Shown here piece after piece: positions 18,666-27,425 of a stretch of 27,425 bases of DNA; positions within the stretch are counted from its first letter, which is position 1; each line of letters starts with the position of its first letter. The notes under the pieces are model-generated. The model was given only the letters and a program-made list of their open reading frames with translations, did not search any database and had not been told where the DNA came from. Both the position numbers and the translations under genes were made by a program. The DNA is from Cochliopodium minus (lineage: Eukaryota > Discosea > Himatismenida > Cochliopodiidae): contig JAMYWO010000382.1 in NCBI GenBank assembly GCA_024220525.1, forward strand, positions 1-27,425, in the 5' to 3' direction.

Positions 18666-21600
18666 ATGTCAGATTTAAATAAAGTTGCATATGATAATAG
18701 AAAGAATAATCCAAATTTGGTGATCATTTCAAAGAACAGACCAAGAATGAATGAGCCAACAGGAGAGGTAGAAACATTAAAAGGAAAAATAAAAGCATCA
18801 GATATGGGAATGTTGGCAGTGAGATCCAGACCAACAGAATTGTTGGAAAAGATGAAAAAGAGAAGAAATGACATCTCAAGCAAAGAAAAAGAAGTAAATA
18901 AAGATAATTTGGAAGAGAATATCAAAAAGCAAAAGAAAAGATCTAATATATCAATCTTGGAATCCAATTTATCTACAGGAAATTATGTACCAAGAAAAGT
19001 AGAGACAAGAGAAGTGTATGAAAGGATATTATCATTCATAAAGCATTTCATAGGAACACAACCAAACGAAATTCTTATTGGTGCAGCAGATGAAATATTG
19101 ATAATATTAAAGGATGATAACAAAAAGGATCTCAATAAGAAGAAAGAGATTGAATCCATAATTGGACAATTGAGCGATAAAAATTTCTTTGATCTTGTAG
19201 AGATGGGAAAGGGTATTACTGATTTTGCTGATACATCTGATTGGGGAATGGAAGATAATAAAGAAGAGGATATCCCTATTGTTTTCCATGGAGAAGAGGA
19301 AGACAGCGATGGAGATTATGAAATCAAACCAGATGAGAGTGACGAGGATGAGAATGGAGAAAAGGAGATAGAGAATAAAGAAGAGCAAGTATTGAAGACA
19401 GATAATCAGATTGAAGAATCCTCAAGAAACATACTGAATCCCAATGACATTGATGCTTATTGGCTCCAAAGAAAAATCTCTGAATTCATCAAAGATAGCC
19501 ATGAATCTCAAAAGATGGCGAATGATTTCTTGGAAGTTCTCGAAAATGAGAAAGAAGATAGAGAATGTGAAAACAAATTGGTTCTTCTCCTTCAATATGA
19601 ACACTTTGATTTGGTATCCTTGATTATGAACAACAGAAGAACAATCCTTTACACCACCAAGTACAAACAAGCTCAAAACCAAAAAGATAAGGAAGAGATT
19701 GAGAAGAAGATGCAAGAAGATGGAGAACTCACTCAACTGTTGCAACAAATCCAAGGAAAACTCCAAATTTCTCAAAAATCTACCAAAAACGATCAAAAAG
19801 GTGACAAAGATAACATGGACACCACTGAAGATGGAAAGCAAGATGATAAATGGAAACCAAATACCAAGATGTTAGATCTTGATGCACTTTCCTTTGAGGG
19901 AGGAAGTCATTTGATGACCAACAAGAAGTGCAAACTTCCTACTGGTACCTACAGAGTTCCAAAGAGAGGCTATGAAGAAGTACACGTTCCTGCTGTAACC
20001 CAAGAAAAAAAAGATGATGAGGTTTTGGTAAAAATTGCTGAATTACCTGAATGGGCTCAAAAATCCTTTGGAGGGACTAAATCTCTTAATAGAATTCAGA
20101 CTGCTGTCTACGAAAGTGCATTCAAGACAAACGATAACATGCTTGTTTGTGCTCCCACTGGTGCAGGTAAAACAAACGTTGCCATGTTGACAATCTTGCA
20201 CGAGGTTGGAATGAACCTTGATGAACAAAATAAAGTACAGTTGGATTCTTTCAAAATTGTTTACATCGCTCCAATGAAATCTCTTGTACAAGAAATGGTT
20301 CTCAACTTTTCAGAAAGATTAACCCCTCTTGGAATGAAAGTAGCAGAATTGAGTGGTGATCAAAATTTGAGTCGTCAACAAATTAGTGAGACACAAGTCA
20401 TTGTTACCACACCAGAAAAATGGGATATCATCACAAGAAAGGGAGGTGAAAGAACATTCACAGAGTTGGTTCGTCTTATCATCATCGATGAAATTCACTT
20501 GTTGCATGATGAAAGAGGTCCTGTCTTGGAAGCTATTGTAGCAAGAACAATCAGACAAGTTGAAAGCACATTACAACCTATTAGATTGGTAGGTCTCAGT
20601 GCTACCCTCCCCAACTATGAAGATGTTGCTCTTTTCTTAAAGGTAAAGGAAGAAAGATTGTTCCGTTTTGATGGTACTTTTAGACCTGTCCCTCTTCAAA
20701 TGGCATTGGTTGGTATCAAGACAAAAAAGGCAATCAAAGGCTTTCAAATGATGAACCAAATCACCTACGAAAAGGTGATGGAAAGAGCTGGCAAATATCA
20801 GGTCATCATTTTCGTCCATTCTCGTAAAGATACCGCAAAGACTGCTCGTTACATCAGAGATATGGCGATGGCAGATGATGTTTTGGAGAAATTGAGCAAA
20901 TCAGAATCTGCATCAAGAGAAATCATTTCTACAGAATCTGAATTGGTTAAAGATAAAGATTTGAAAGAATTGATGAAGTTTGGTTTGGCAATCCATCATG
21001 CTGGTATGAATAGAGCAGACAGAACCTTGGTAGAAGATCTTTTTTCCGCAGGTCATATTCAAGTATTGGTAAGTACTGCTACTCTTGCGTGGGGAGTCAA
21101 CTTGCCTGCACATACTGTAATCATCAAAGGAACCCAAGTCTACAATCCTGAAAAGGGACGTTGGGTAGAGTTGTCCGCATTAGATGTCATGCAGATGGTG
21201 GGAAGAGCTGGTAGACCTCAGTACGATACAACAGGAGAGGGTATCTTGATCACCACTCACTCAGAGTTGCAATACTATCTTTCTCTTTTGAACGAACAAC
21301 TTCCTATTGAATCTCAAATGTTATCGAAGCTTCCGGACATCCTCCTTTCTGAAATTGTTTTGGGTACTATCGTAAATGCCAAAGAAGCTATGGAATGGCT
21401 GACATATACTTACCTTTACATTTGTATGCTTCGTTCTCCGACAATCTATGGAATTTCTTCTACCGAGTTGGAAGAAGACAGTTTACTTGAAAGAAGAAGA
21501 GCAGATCTCATTCACACCTCTGCTACACATTTGGACAAAGCTGGTTTGATCAGTTATGAAAGAAAAAGTGGTAAATTTCAAGTTACTGATGTTGGTAGAG

Positions 21601-24600
21601 TTGCCAGTCTTTACTATGTTGGATACAAAACAATGGGAGTTTACAACGAGCACTTGAGACCTCACATTTCTGATATTGATCTCTTTAGACTCTTTACTTT
21701 GAGTAGTGAATTTTCTAACATTGTTGTAAGGCAAGATGAGAGACAAGAAATGGAAAGACTTTTACAAAGAGTACCTGTACCTATCAAGGAATCTTCCGAC
21801 GAACCAACCGCTAAAGTAAATGTATTGTTACAATGTTTCATTTCTAAATTGTCCCTCGATGGATATGCTTTGGCATCTGATATGGTTTACATCAGTCAAA
21901 GCGCAGCGAGATTGGTGAGAGCTTTGTTCGAGATTTCACTCAAACGTGGATGGTCCCAACTTGCAGACAAAACCCTTGAGTTGGCCAAAATGATCGACAA
22001 GAGAATGTGGTCCACCCAAAATCCTCTTCGTCAATTCAAAAGACTTCCAATGGAAATCGTTGAAAAACTCGAAAAGAGAGATTTCCCTTGGTCTCGTTTG
22101 TATGATTTGAATCATCAAGAACTCGGAAATTTGATCCGTTTGCCTCAACAAGGTAAGAACGTCTTCAAACACATCCATTTTTTCCCACGTTTGGAATTGG
22201 AGGCTAATGTTCAACCTATCACAAGATCCACCATCAAGATCGAGCTTACTATCAATGCCGATTTCAAATGGGATGATGAATATCATCAATCTAATCTTGG
22301 CTTCTGGATTATTGTTGAGGATAATGATTCTGAAAACATCTTGTTCAGTCAGTACTGGGTGCTCAAAAAGAGATTGTTGGAAATTGATCATCATGTCAGC
22401 TTGATCGTCCCTCTCTATGAACCGATGCCTCCGCAATATTTTGTCAAAGTGGTTTCGGACACTTGGTTGCAAAGCGTCACCACCCTTCCTATTTCTTTCA
22501 CCAAGTTGATCCCTCCTTCCAAAAACCCTCCTCACTCTGAACTATTGGACTTGCAACCCACGCCTTTGTCTGCTTTGGGAAATAACGCTTTCATCAAATT
22601 TTTTGAAGAACAAAGAAAATCTTTCACCGGAAAATCAATTTCTCAATTTAACCCTATTCAAACCCAAACCTTCAACTCTTTGTTCAAAAGTGATAACAAT
22701 GTTCTTGTTTGTGCATCTTCTGGATCGGGAAAGATCACTTGTGCAGAGTTTGCCATTTTGAGGATGTTCCAAAACTCTGCGGAGAAAAAAGAAAGTGTAA
22801 AGTGTGTTTACATCGCTCCTTTAGAAAAAATATGTGATACCAGATTGAATGATTGGACTAGATCATTTGGACAAGGAATGGGCAAGATAGTAGTAAAACT
22901 AACAGGTGATCTCACCACTGATTTGAAACTCTTGTCAACTGCAGATATCATCATTTCCACTCCTGAAAGTTGGGACAAAATATCCAGACGTTGGAAGACT
23001 AGAAAAGCTGTTCAAAACATTTCCTTGTACATCTTTGATAAGATCCATTTGATGGGATCCTCTGGAAATTCTGGTGCCACCTTTGAATTAATCGTTTCAA
23101 GACTCAGATACATGTTGAAAGTGATCAAAAAAGAATCAAGAATTATCGCCCTTTCTACTTCTATTTCAAATGCTGTGGATGTAGCAGATTGGATAGGAGT
23201 AAACAAGAACAACACTTTTAACTTTCATCCAAATGTAAGACATGTTCCATTGGAAGTTTCCATCCAAGGTTTTGATAATCCTTTCTTTGGTGCAAGATTG
23301 TTGAGCATGACTCGTCCTATCTTCAGACACATAAGCAGATTCGACAGAGACAAACCTATAATGATCTTTTCTCACTCGAGAAGACAATCTATTGTCGTGG
23401 CAAGAGAAATTCAAAGTTTCTTGACTGGAACAGAGGATCTCACAAGATTTAAAAAGCTGGAAACAAAAGAAATCGAAAGCATATTGGACGAAAACCAAGT
23501 GCACAACAAGTCATTGAGACATTTTGTTGCAGAATATGGTATCGGTCTTTACCACGAAGCTTTGTTGGAAAACGAGCTTAAAGCAGTCGAGCAACTCTAC
23601 AAAAGTGGAGCAATCACCATGATAATCGTAAGCAGAGAATTGTGTTGGGGAATCAATCTCACCGCCCATCTCGTTTTGATTGCAGGAACAGAGTATTACG
23701 ATGGACAACAACACAAACATCTGGATTATCCTATCACTGAATTGTTGGAAATGGTAGGTAAGGCAGGAAGGCCGTTTGTTGACGAAAAAGCAACTTGTGT
23801 AATTTTGGCGCATGCTCCAAAGAAATCTTATTACAAAAAGTTTTTGTCTGAACCTTTGCCTGTCGAGTCCAACCTTGATTTCTTTCTCCACAACCATCTC
23901 AGCGCGGAAATAGCTTCCAAAACAATCAAGACCAAACAAGAGTGTATTGATTACATCACTTGGACCTTCTTCTACAGAAGGTTGAATCTCAATCCCAATT
24001 ACTACAACTTGCAAGGCAACTCACACAGACACATCTCTGATTTTCTTTCCGAGTTGATTGAGAACACCCTCGAGGATTTGTCCAATTCGAAATGTATTGC
24101 AATCGATTCAGACGAGTTGAGTCCTCTCAACTTGGGTATGATCGCTTCTTACTACTACATCAACTACACCACCATCGAGTTGTTCAGCACTTCTATCGAA
24201 GCCACTTCCAATCTCACTTCCCTCCTTCAAGTGTTATCCTCTGCAACCGAGTTTGACAGCTTTGTCACCATCAGAAGGCATGAAGCATTGAAATTGAGGG
24301 AAATTGCCAAACATTTGCCTTTGAAGATTGGATCGAACAATTTCGAGCAAGTTTCCACTAAAGTTAACGTTCTTCTCCAAAGCCACTTTGAAAGAAAACA
24401 ACTCAGCATCGACTTTGCCTCTGATCAGAAAAAGATTTTGACAGTTGCAGTGAATCTCATTCATGCTATGGTCGATGTGATCAGTAGTGAAAGTTGGTTG
24501 TTGCCTTGCCTCACTGCCATGGAAATCTCCCAAATGTTGGTGCAGGCTGTTGGAGAAAGTGACAACTGTCTCAAACAACTTCCTTACTTCACTGAGGAGA

Positions 24601-25103
24601 TGATCCAAACTTGCAAGCAAAAGTACAAAGTCGAAAACATCTTTGACTTTGTCGAAATGGAAGATCAAGATCGTTCCTCCATTTTGAAGTTGGGAAAAAT
24701 CGATAACAGACAAACCAAACAAATCGCGCGTGCTTGTGACAGATTCCCTTCCATCGACGTCAAGTTTGAATCTGACAAAACTGAAGCCTCTCCTGAAGAT
24801 TCTGTAAACCTCCACATTTCCTTGGAAAGAGTCATCGATACTGACACTTTGTCTTCTGTCATTGCTCCTTATTATCCTTCTGAGAAAGTCGAATCTTGGT
24901 GGGTCATTTTGGGTGATGTGGGTTCCAATCATTTGTACGCTGTGAAGAAGATTCATTTGATCAAACAGTTGGAGTTTGATTTTGAGTTTTCTGCTCCTTC
25001 TACTATTGGATCTCACTCTCTTTCCCTCTATCTCATGTGTGACTCTTATCAGTCTGCTGATCAAGAGTTGTCTGTTGATTTAAAAGTATCTCAAGGAGAT
25101 TAA
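18666..25103 (+). CDS. BRR2: U5 snRNP helicase Brr2 (SNRNP200), intronless
   Basis: One uninterrupted frame of 2,145 residues, matching the 2.1-2.2 thousand of Brr2. Brr2 unwinds U4/U6 to activate the spliceosome. The N-terminal region has the EPTGEV and PLUG-like segments, then an acidic stretch (EEEDSDGDYE). The first Ski2-like cassette has APTGAGKT (496-503), DEIH (608-611), SAT (645-647), the HHAGM segment, ATLAWGVNLPAHTV and QMVGRAGRPQYD (from 843), followed by a Sec63 unit. The second cassette is degenerate: ASSGSGKI (1350-1357) instead of GKT, DKIH (1458-1461) for DExH, STS for SAT and EMVGKAGRP. It is followed by a second Sec63 unit. A catalytically dead second cassette is normal for Brr2, where it regulates the first. 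The first in-frame ATG is taken as the start. The absence of introns contrasts with the neighbours. Confidence 0.97.
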   Translation: MSDLNKVAYDNRKNNPNLVIISKNRPRMNEPTGEVETLKGKIKASDMGMLAVRSRPTELLEKMKKRRNDISSKEKEVNKDNLEENIKKQKKRSNISILESNLSTGNYVPRKVETREVYERILSFIKHFIGTQPNEILIGAADEILIILKDDNKKDLNKKKEIESIIGQLSDKNFFDLVEMGKGITDFADTSDWGMEDNKEEDIPIVFHGEEEDSDGDYEIKPDESDEDENGEKEIENKEEQVLKTDNQIEESSRNILNPNDIDAYWLQRKISEFIKDSHESQKMANDFLEVLENEKEDRECENKLVLLLQYEHFDLVSLIMNNRRTILYTTKYKQAQNQKDKEEIEKKMQEDGELTQLLQQIQGKLQISQKSTKNDQKGDKDNMDTTEDGKQDDKWKPNTKMLDLDALSFEGGSHLMTNKKCKLPTGTYRVPKRGYEEVHVPAVTQEKKDDEVLVKIAELPEWAQKSFGGTKSLNRIQTAVYESAFKTNDNMLVCAPTGAGKTNVAMLTILHEVGMNLDEQNKVQLDSFKIVYIAPMKSLVQEMVLNFSERLTPLGMKVAELSGDQNLSRQQISETQVIVTTPEKWDIITRKGGERTFTELVRLIIIDEIHLLHDERGPVLEAIVARTIRQVESTLQPIRLVGLSATLPNYEDVALFLKVKEERLFRFDGTFRPVPLQMALVGIKTKKAIKGFQMMNQITYEKVMERAGKYQVIIFVHSRKDTAKTARYIRDMAMADDVLEKLSKSESASREIISTESELVKDKDLKELMKFGLAIHHAGMNRADRTLVEDLFSAGHIQVLVSTATLAWGVNLPAHTVIIKGTQVYNPEKGRWVELSALDVMQMVGRAGRPQYDTTGEGILITTHSELQYYLSLLNEQLPIESQMLSKLPDILLSEIVLGTIVNAKEAMEWLTYTYLYICMLRSPTIYGISSTELEEDSLLERRRADLIHTSATHLDKAGLISYERKSGKFQVTDVGRVASLYYVGYKTMGVYNEHLRPHISDIDLFRLFTLSSEFSNIVVRQDERQEMERLLQRVPVPIKESSDEPTAKVNVLLQCFISKLSLDGYALASDMVYISQSAARLVRALFEISLKRGWSQLADKTLELAKMIDKRMWSTQNPLRQFKRLPMEIVEKLEKRDFPWSRLYDLNHQELGNLIRLPQQGKNVFKHIHFFPRLELEANVQPITRSTIKIELTINADFKWDDEYHQSNLGFWIIVEDNDSENILFSQYWVLKKRLLEIDHHVSLIVPLYEPMPPQYFVKVVSDTWLQSVTTLPISFTKLIPPSKNPPHSELLDLQPTPLSALGNNAFIKFFEEQRKSFTGKSISQFNPIQTQTFNSLFKSDNNVLVCASSGSGKITCAEFAILRMFQNSAEKKESVKCVYIAPLEKICDTRLNDWTRSFGQGMGKIVVKLTGDLTTDLKLLSTADIIISTPESWDKISRRWKTRKAVQNISLYIFDKIHLMGSSGNSGATFELIVSRLRYMLKVIKKESRIIALSTSISNAVDVADWIGVNKNNTFNFHPNVRHVPLEVSIQGFDNPFFGARLLSMTRPIFRHISRFDRDKPIMIFSHSRRQSIVVAREIQSFLTGTEDLTRFKKLETKEIESILDENQVHNKSLRHFVAEYGIGLYHEALLENELKAVEQLYKSGAITMIIVSRELCWGINLTAHLVLIAGTEYYDGQQHKHLDYPITELLEMVGKAGRPFVDEKATCVILAHAPKKSYYKKFLSEPLPVESNLDFFLHNHLSAEIASKTIKTKQECIDYITWTFFYRRLNLNPNYYNLQGNSHRHISDFLSELIENTLEDLSNSKCIAIDSDELSPLNLGMIASYYYINYTTIELFSTSIEATSNLTSLLQVLSSATEFDSFVTIRRHEALKLREIAKHLPLKIGSNNFEQVSTKVNVLLQSHFERKQLSIDFASDQKKILTVAVNLIHAMVDVISSESWLLPCLTAMEISQMLVQAVGESDNCLKQLPYFTEEMIQTCKQKYKVENIFDFVEMEDQDRSSILKLGKIDNRQTKQIARACDRFPSIDVKFESDKTEASPEDSVNLHISLERVIDTDTLSSVIAPYYPSEKVESWWVILGDVGSNHLYAVKKIHLIKQLEFDFEFSAPSTIGSHSLSLYLMCDSYQSADQELSVDLKVSQGD

Positions 25104-25556
25104 TCAAATCAAATAAAATAATAAAAAAAATTAAAAAAGAAAAATAAATTATCAAAATTAAAAAAATCTTTTTGAAATTTCTCATTAATCCTTTCTTTTT
25201 CTTTCTTGATAGTAAAAATTTTAAATTAGATCCTTTGAATAAAATTGAAGATCTGCTTTTATAAAAAAACTAAATTTCCATTTTATGCTTGATCAATGAA
25301 GTAAATTGAATAAATTTTTCAAATTCAATTAGTTTATTTGCCTTAATGGAGGATATATTCAAATGAAGGATAAAAATTTTGAGGATATAAATAATTTTTT
25401 CATAATTTAATGAGAATTCCAAAAATCAAAGCAAAAAAGTTTTTGTGTGTTGATATTATTCTATTCGATCAGAGATATACAAGCATTGATTACCATTCAT
25501 AGCTATATTAAAAGAAAGAAATAAAAATCTGAGAATATATTGTTAAAAAAAAATGA
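25104..25556. other. Intergenic, no gene seen
   Basis: AT-rich DNA between the convergent ends of Brr2 and the small membrane-protein gene. Reading frames are short and interrupted; no RNA gene was recognised. Confidence 0.5.
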
Positions 25557-25817
25557 TTACGTTGTTGTAGACATATAGATGGCAAACCAGATTAAGAAAA
25601 AACCAATATATAATGCATAAATTAAAGGAAATATGATAAAGAAAGTCACTATGATTATTTATATTTTTTTCAAAAGGAGAAATTAAATTAAAAAATAATT
25701 ATTATTTCGACGAAAAAAATATTTCTTACACCATTCTTTGCCAGTATAAGTTATAAATGTAAATCTTCCATCTTTATTGTATCCAAAAGGATTAACTTTT
25801 CTAATACTTCTCAACAT
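25557..25817 (-). CDS. Small single-pass membrane protein, two exons
   Basis: Spliced model on the minus strand: 25817-25730 and 25648-25557, GT-AG intron of 81 nt, 59 residues. A basic N-terminal half (MLRSIRKVNPFGYNKDG), a short RFTFITYTGKEW segment, then one long hydrophobic helix of about 25 residues (FFIIFPLIYALYIGFFLIWF) and a very short tail. The order 'N-P...G-x-F...TG-x-x-W, then one TM' resembles the N-terminal end of Na,K-ATPase beta subunits, but the extracellular domain of that family is absent, so the similarity may be superficial. A coding-looking exon at 26160-26097 joins in phase to an acceptor at 25829-25830, which would lengthen the N-terminus; its own start was not found. 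Function not assigned. Confidence 0.5.
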
Positions 25818-26455
25818 TTTTGTTTGCTCTGTAATTCAAATTTTTATTTCAATTTTTTTTATATTATTCTCTCATAAAAATCTATTTTTAAAATTGTGTT
25901 TTCTTTGAACAGAGCAAATAAAAATTCATCCAAACTATTTTATTTCTTCCTCTTTAATTCTATGAACAAAAGTATTTTTCTTTGAATCTCACTTTTAAAA
26001 AATTAAAAAAAAAGTATTTGTTGAAGAAAAACAATAATGATTTGAAGCTAACAAAAGGAAGTATTTAAATATAAGAAAATGGGAAGAGATATTAACCTTG
26101 TATCGATAATTTTTCCTTATCAAATTTTTTCCCAAATAAATTATATTCTTTGATTGGTACCTGTCACAAGTATCAAAAACTTTCAATCAAATACTTCTCA
26201 AATAACTTAATTATCTTAAAATTAGATTGCTTTCTTATGAAATATATTGAAAACTCATTAAATACTTTGAATAATTTGGAATGGAGAAATTCAATAACAT
26301 TAAAAACAACACATATATCCCTTTCTCTTTTCCATTTTAAAATCACCCAAACAAATTTTTGATTGTAAATTAAAATTTATCCTAAAATAAAAATAGCTGA
26401 ATAAAAAAAAAAATTAAATTGGATTTTTCAACACTAAAACAAAGAAGAAAAAGAA
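25818..26455. other. Region with one possible upstream exon
   Basis: Mostly AT-rich noncoding DNA between the minus-strand small membrane-protein gene and the plus-strand OTU gene. The one protein-like stretch is on the minus strand at 26160-26097 (VPIKEYNLFGKKFDKEKLSIQ), with an AG just before and a weak GTTAAT donor after; it may be a 5' exon of the small membrane protein. No other feature was recognised. Confidence 0.35.
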
Positions 26456-27425
26456 ATGTTATTCAACGAAAATTTCCTGGAATATGTATCCAAAAGTAGT
26501 TCATCAATCGATTTCATGCAGGCATTGAAAAGGGCAAAAGAAGAGAGCATAAAGTTGCAGAATCAAAATACCAATGATTCAACAAGGATAATGGAGAGAA
26601 TAAAAAAATTCAATCTTCATCTCAATCCAGATACTGGTATTAATTATCATAAAATTAAATTCATACAACAAAAAATTTCCTGTTAAAATATAAATGAGGA
26701 TGAATAATGTATATGTTTCATTTTGCATGATATATTCCCATTTATATCCTTTTATACACATTTCATTATTATTTTCAGCTTAACAAAATTTCATTTTGAA
26801 AATAGACAATACTGGTGATTGTCAATTCGATTCTGTAGCAGATCAATTAAAACTTGTAGATAAGAAATATGATGGGATAACAAAGGAAGATGTGAGGAAC
26901 ATCTCAATAGATTGGCTAAGAAAAAATGGAGATTATAAACTTGACTCAGAGGATCCACAAAGTGAAACATTAAGATCATGGTAAAGAATATTAAAAAGAG
27001 AATTATTATTATGTCAAGAAATTTTATTATTAGGTCATTCATTTATCATTAATACTATTTATGATTCAAAATACCATATTGGGATAATAACCCTTTATTA
27101 AAAAGAAATTATTAATATGTTAAGAAATTTCGGACAATTTAGTTTTACTAAAAGAATATAATTTTAATTATAAAAGAATAGACTTATTTAGAAATCCCAT
27201 TATACTTGTTTTTTTTTTTTTTTCTATTTTAAGGGTATATATCACTCAAGATTGTTTGGATTGGAATGCATATTGCGATAAAATGAGCAAAGCACGCGAA
27301 TGGGGAGATGAGGTAAGAAAAAATAAATCATAATAACAAGAAATAGCTTAAAAATATCATCATTTAGTTTATATTTATAAAAAGAATCTTAAAATTAAGA
27401 TATTTGTTCATTAATACAAGTTAAC
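26456..27425 (+). CDS. OTU-family cysteine protease, 3' end outside window
   Basis: Spliced exons 26456-26636, 26806-26980 and 27234-27312 are visible, in consistent phase, giving the first 145 residues; a GTAAGA donor at 27313 shows that the gene goes on past the window. OTU proteases cut ubiquitin from substrates. The catalytic block is DNTGDCQFDSVADQL, with the Cys after Gly-Asp, followed by EDVRNISIDWLRKNG and then YCDKMSKAREWGDE, which is the usual 'W..Y...M...G.WGD' segment of the OTU fold. The catalytic His lies beyond the window. The N-terminal 60 residues are a polar, helical leader (FMQALKRAKEESIKLQ). It is the second recognisable ubiquitin-system component in the window besides the F-box cluster. 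Confidence 0.85.

Noticed and set aside
21936-22535. Long minus-strand frame of 199 codons inside the Brr2 gene
   Set aside because: It is antisense to highly conserved Brr2 sequence and has no recognisable domain; it is explained by the codon usage of the sense strand.
24234-25064. Minus-strand frame of 276 codons at the 3' end of Brr2
   Set aside because: Antisense shadow of the second Sec63 unit; composition rich in Arg/Ser with no family resemblance.
26150-26362. Plus-strand 70-codon frame before the OTU gene
   Set aside because: Low-complexity Asn/Leu/Ile-rich translation with no domain and no splice context.

Overview
The window comes from an AT-rich, intron-rich unicellular eukaryote. 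Introns are short (mostly about 45-280 nt), AT/T-rich and GT-AG. The stops used are TAA and TGA. The gene content is eukaryotic: Brr2, TEX261, QTRT1, an ER/Golgi-type membrane protein set, a peroxisome-tagged urate oxidase, F-box proteins and an OTU protease. The long, Asn/Lys/Ile-rich ankyrin protein and the F-box genes would fit an amoeboid protist such as Anaeramoeba or a heterolobosean, but the lineage is not proven by what is here. No rRNA, tRNA, CRISPR or transposase was recognised.

Layout. 1-1494: 3' part of an ankyrin-repeat gene. 1928-2419: small LIM-domain gene. 2570-8017: three tandem multi-exon genes (A, B, C) whose spliced exons encode an N-terminal F-box joined to a degenerate eIF4A-type DEAD-box helicase. 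B and C share about 1.08 kb of nearly identical 5' exons and introns, while their last exons have diverged. A is more distant and stops at the end of RecA domain 1. 8083-8394: a ubiquitin-like protein with a possible N-myristoylation start and no terminal Gly-Gly. 8638-11390 (minus): nine-exon MFS transporter of the HIAT1/MFSD14 type. 12293-13573: malonyl-CoA:ACP transacylase with a fused, apparently apo, ACP-like domain, interrupted by a 100-N assembly gap. 13724-14832 (minus): urate oxidase ending in SKL. 15188-17066 (minus): queuine tRNA-ribosyltransferase. 17267-18278 (minus): TEX261/Svp26. 18666-25103: intronless Brr2. 25557-25817 (minus): small one-TM protein. 26456 to the end: 5' part of an OTU-family deubiquitinase.

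Most of the right-hand two thirds is ordinary housekeeping. The unusual part is the left end: a tandem family joining an SCF-type F-box to an eIF4A-derived, probably ATPase-dead helicase scaffold, followed 65 bp downstream by a ubiquitin-like gene. Exon lengths in the F-box half are identical between the distant copies A and B (25, 46, 35, 11, 88 and 3 nt), which supports the models and exposes 11-nt and 3-nt micro-exons. My working idea is that these are substrate receptors in which the dead helicase core is the binding module (for RNA or for eIF4A partners). This is inference from sequence only. All splice models were made by eye, using GT-AG borders, phase and protein-family alignment from memory.
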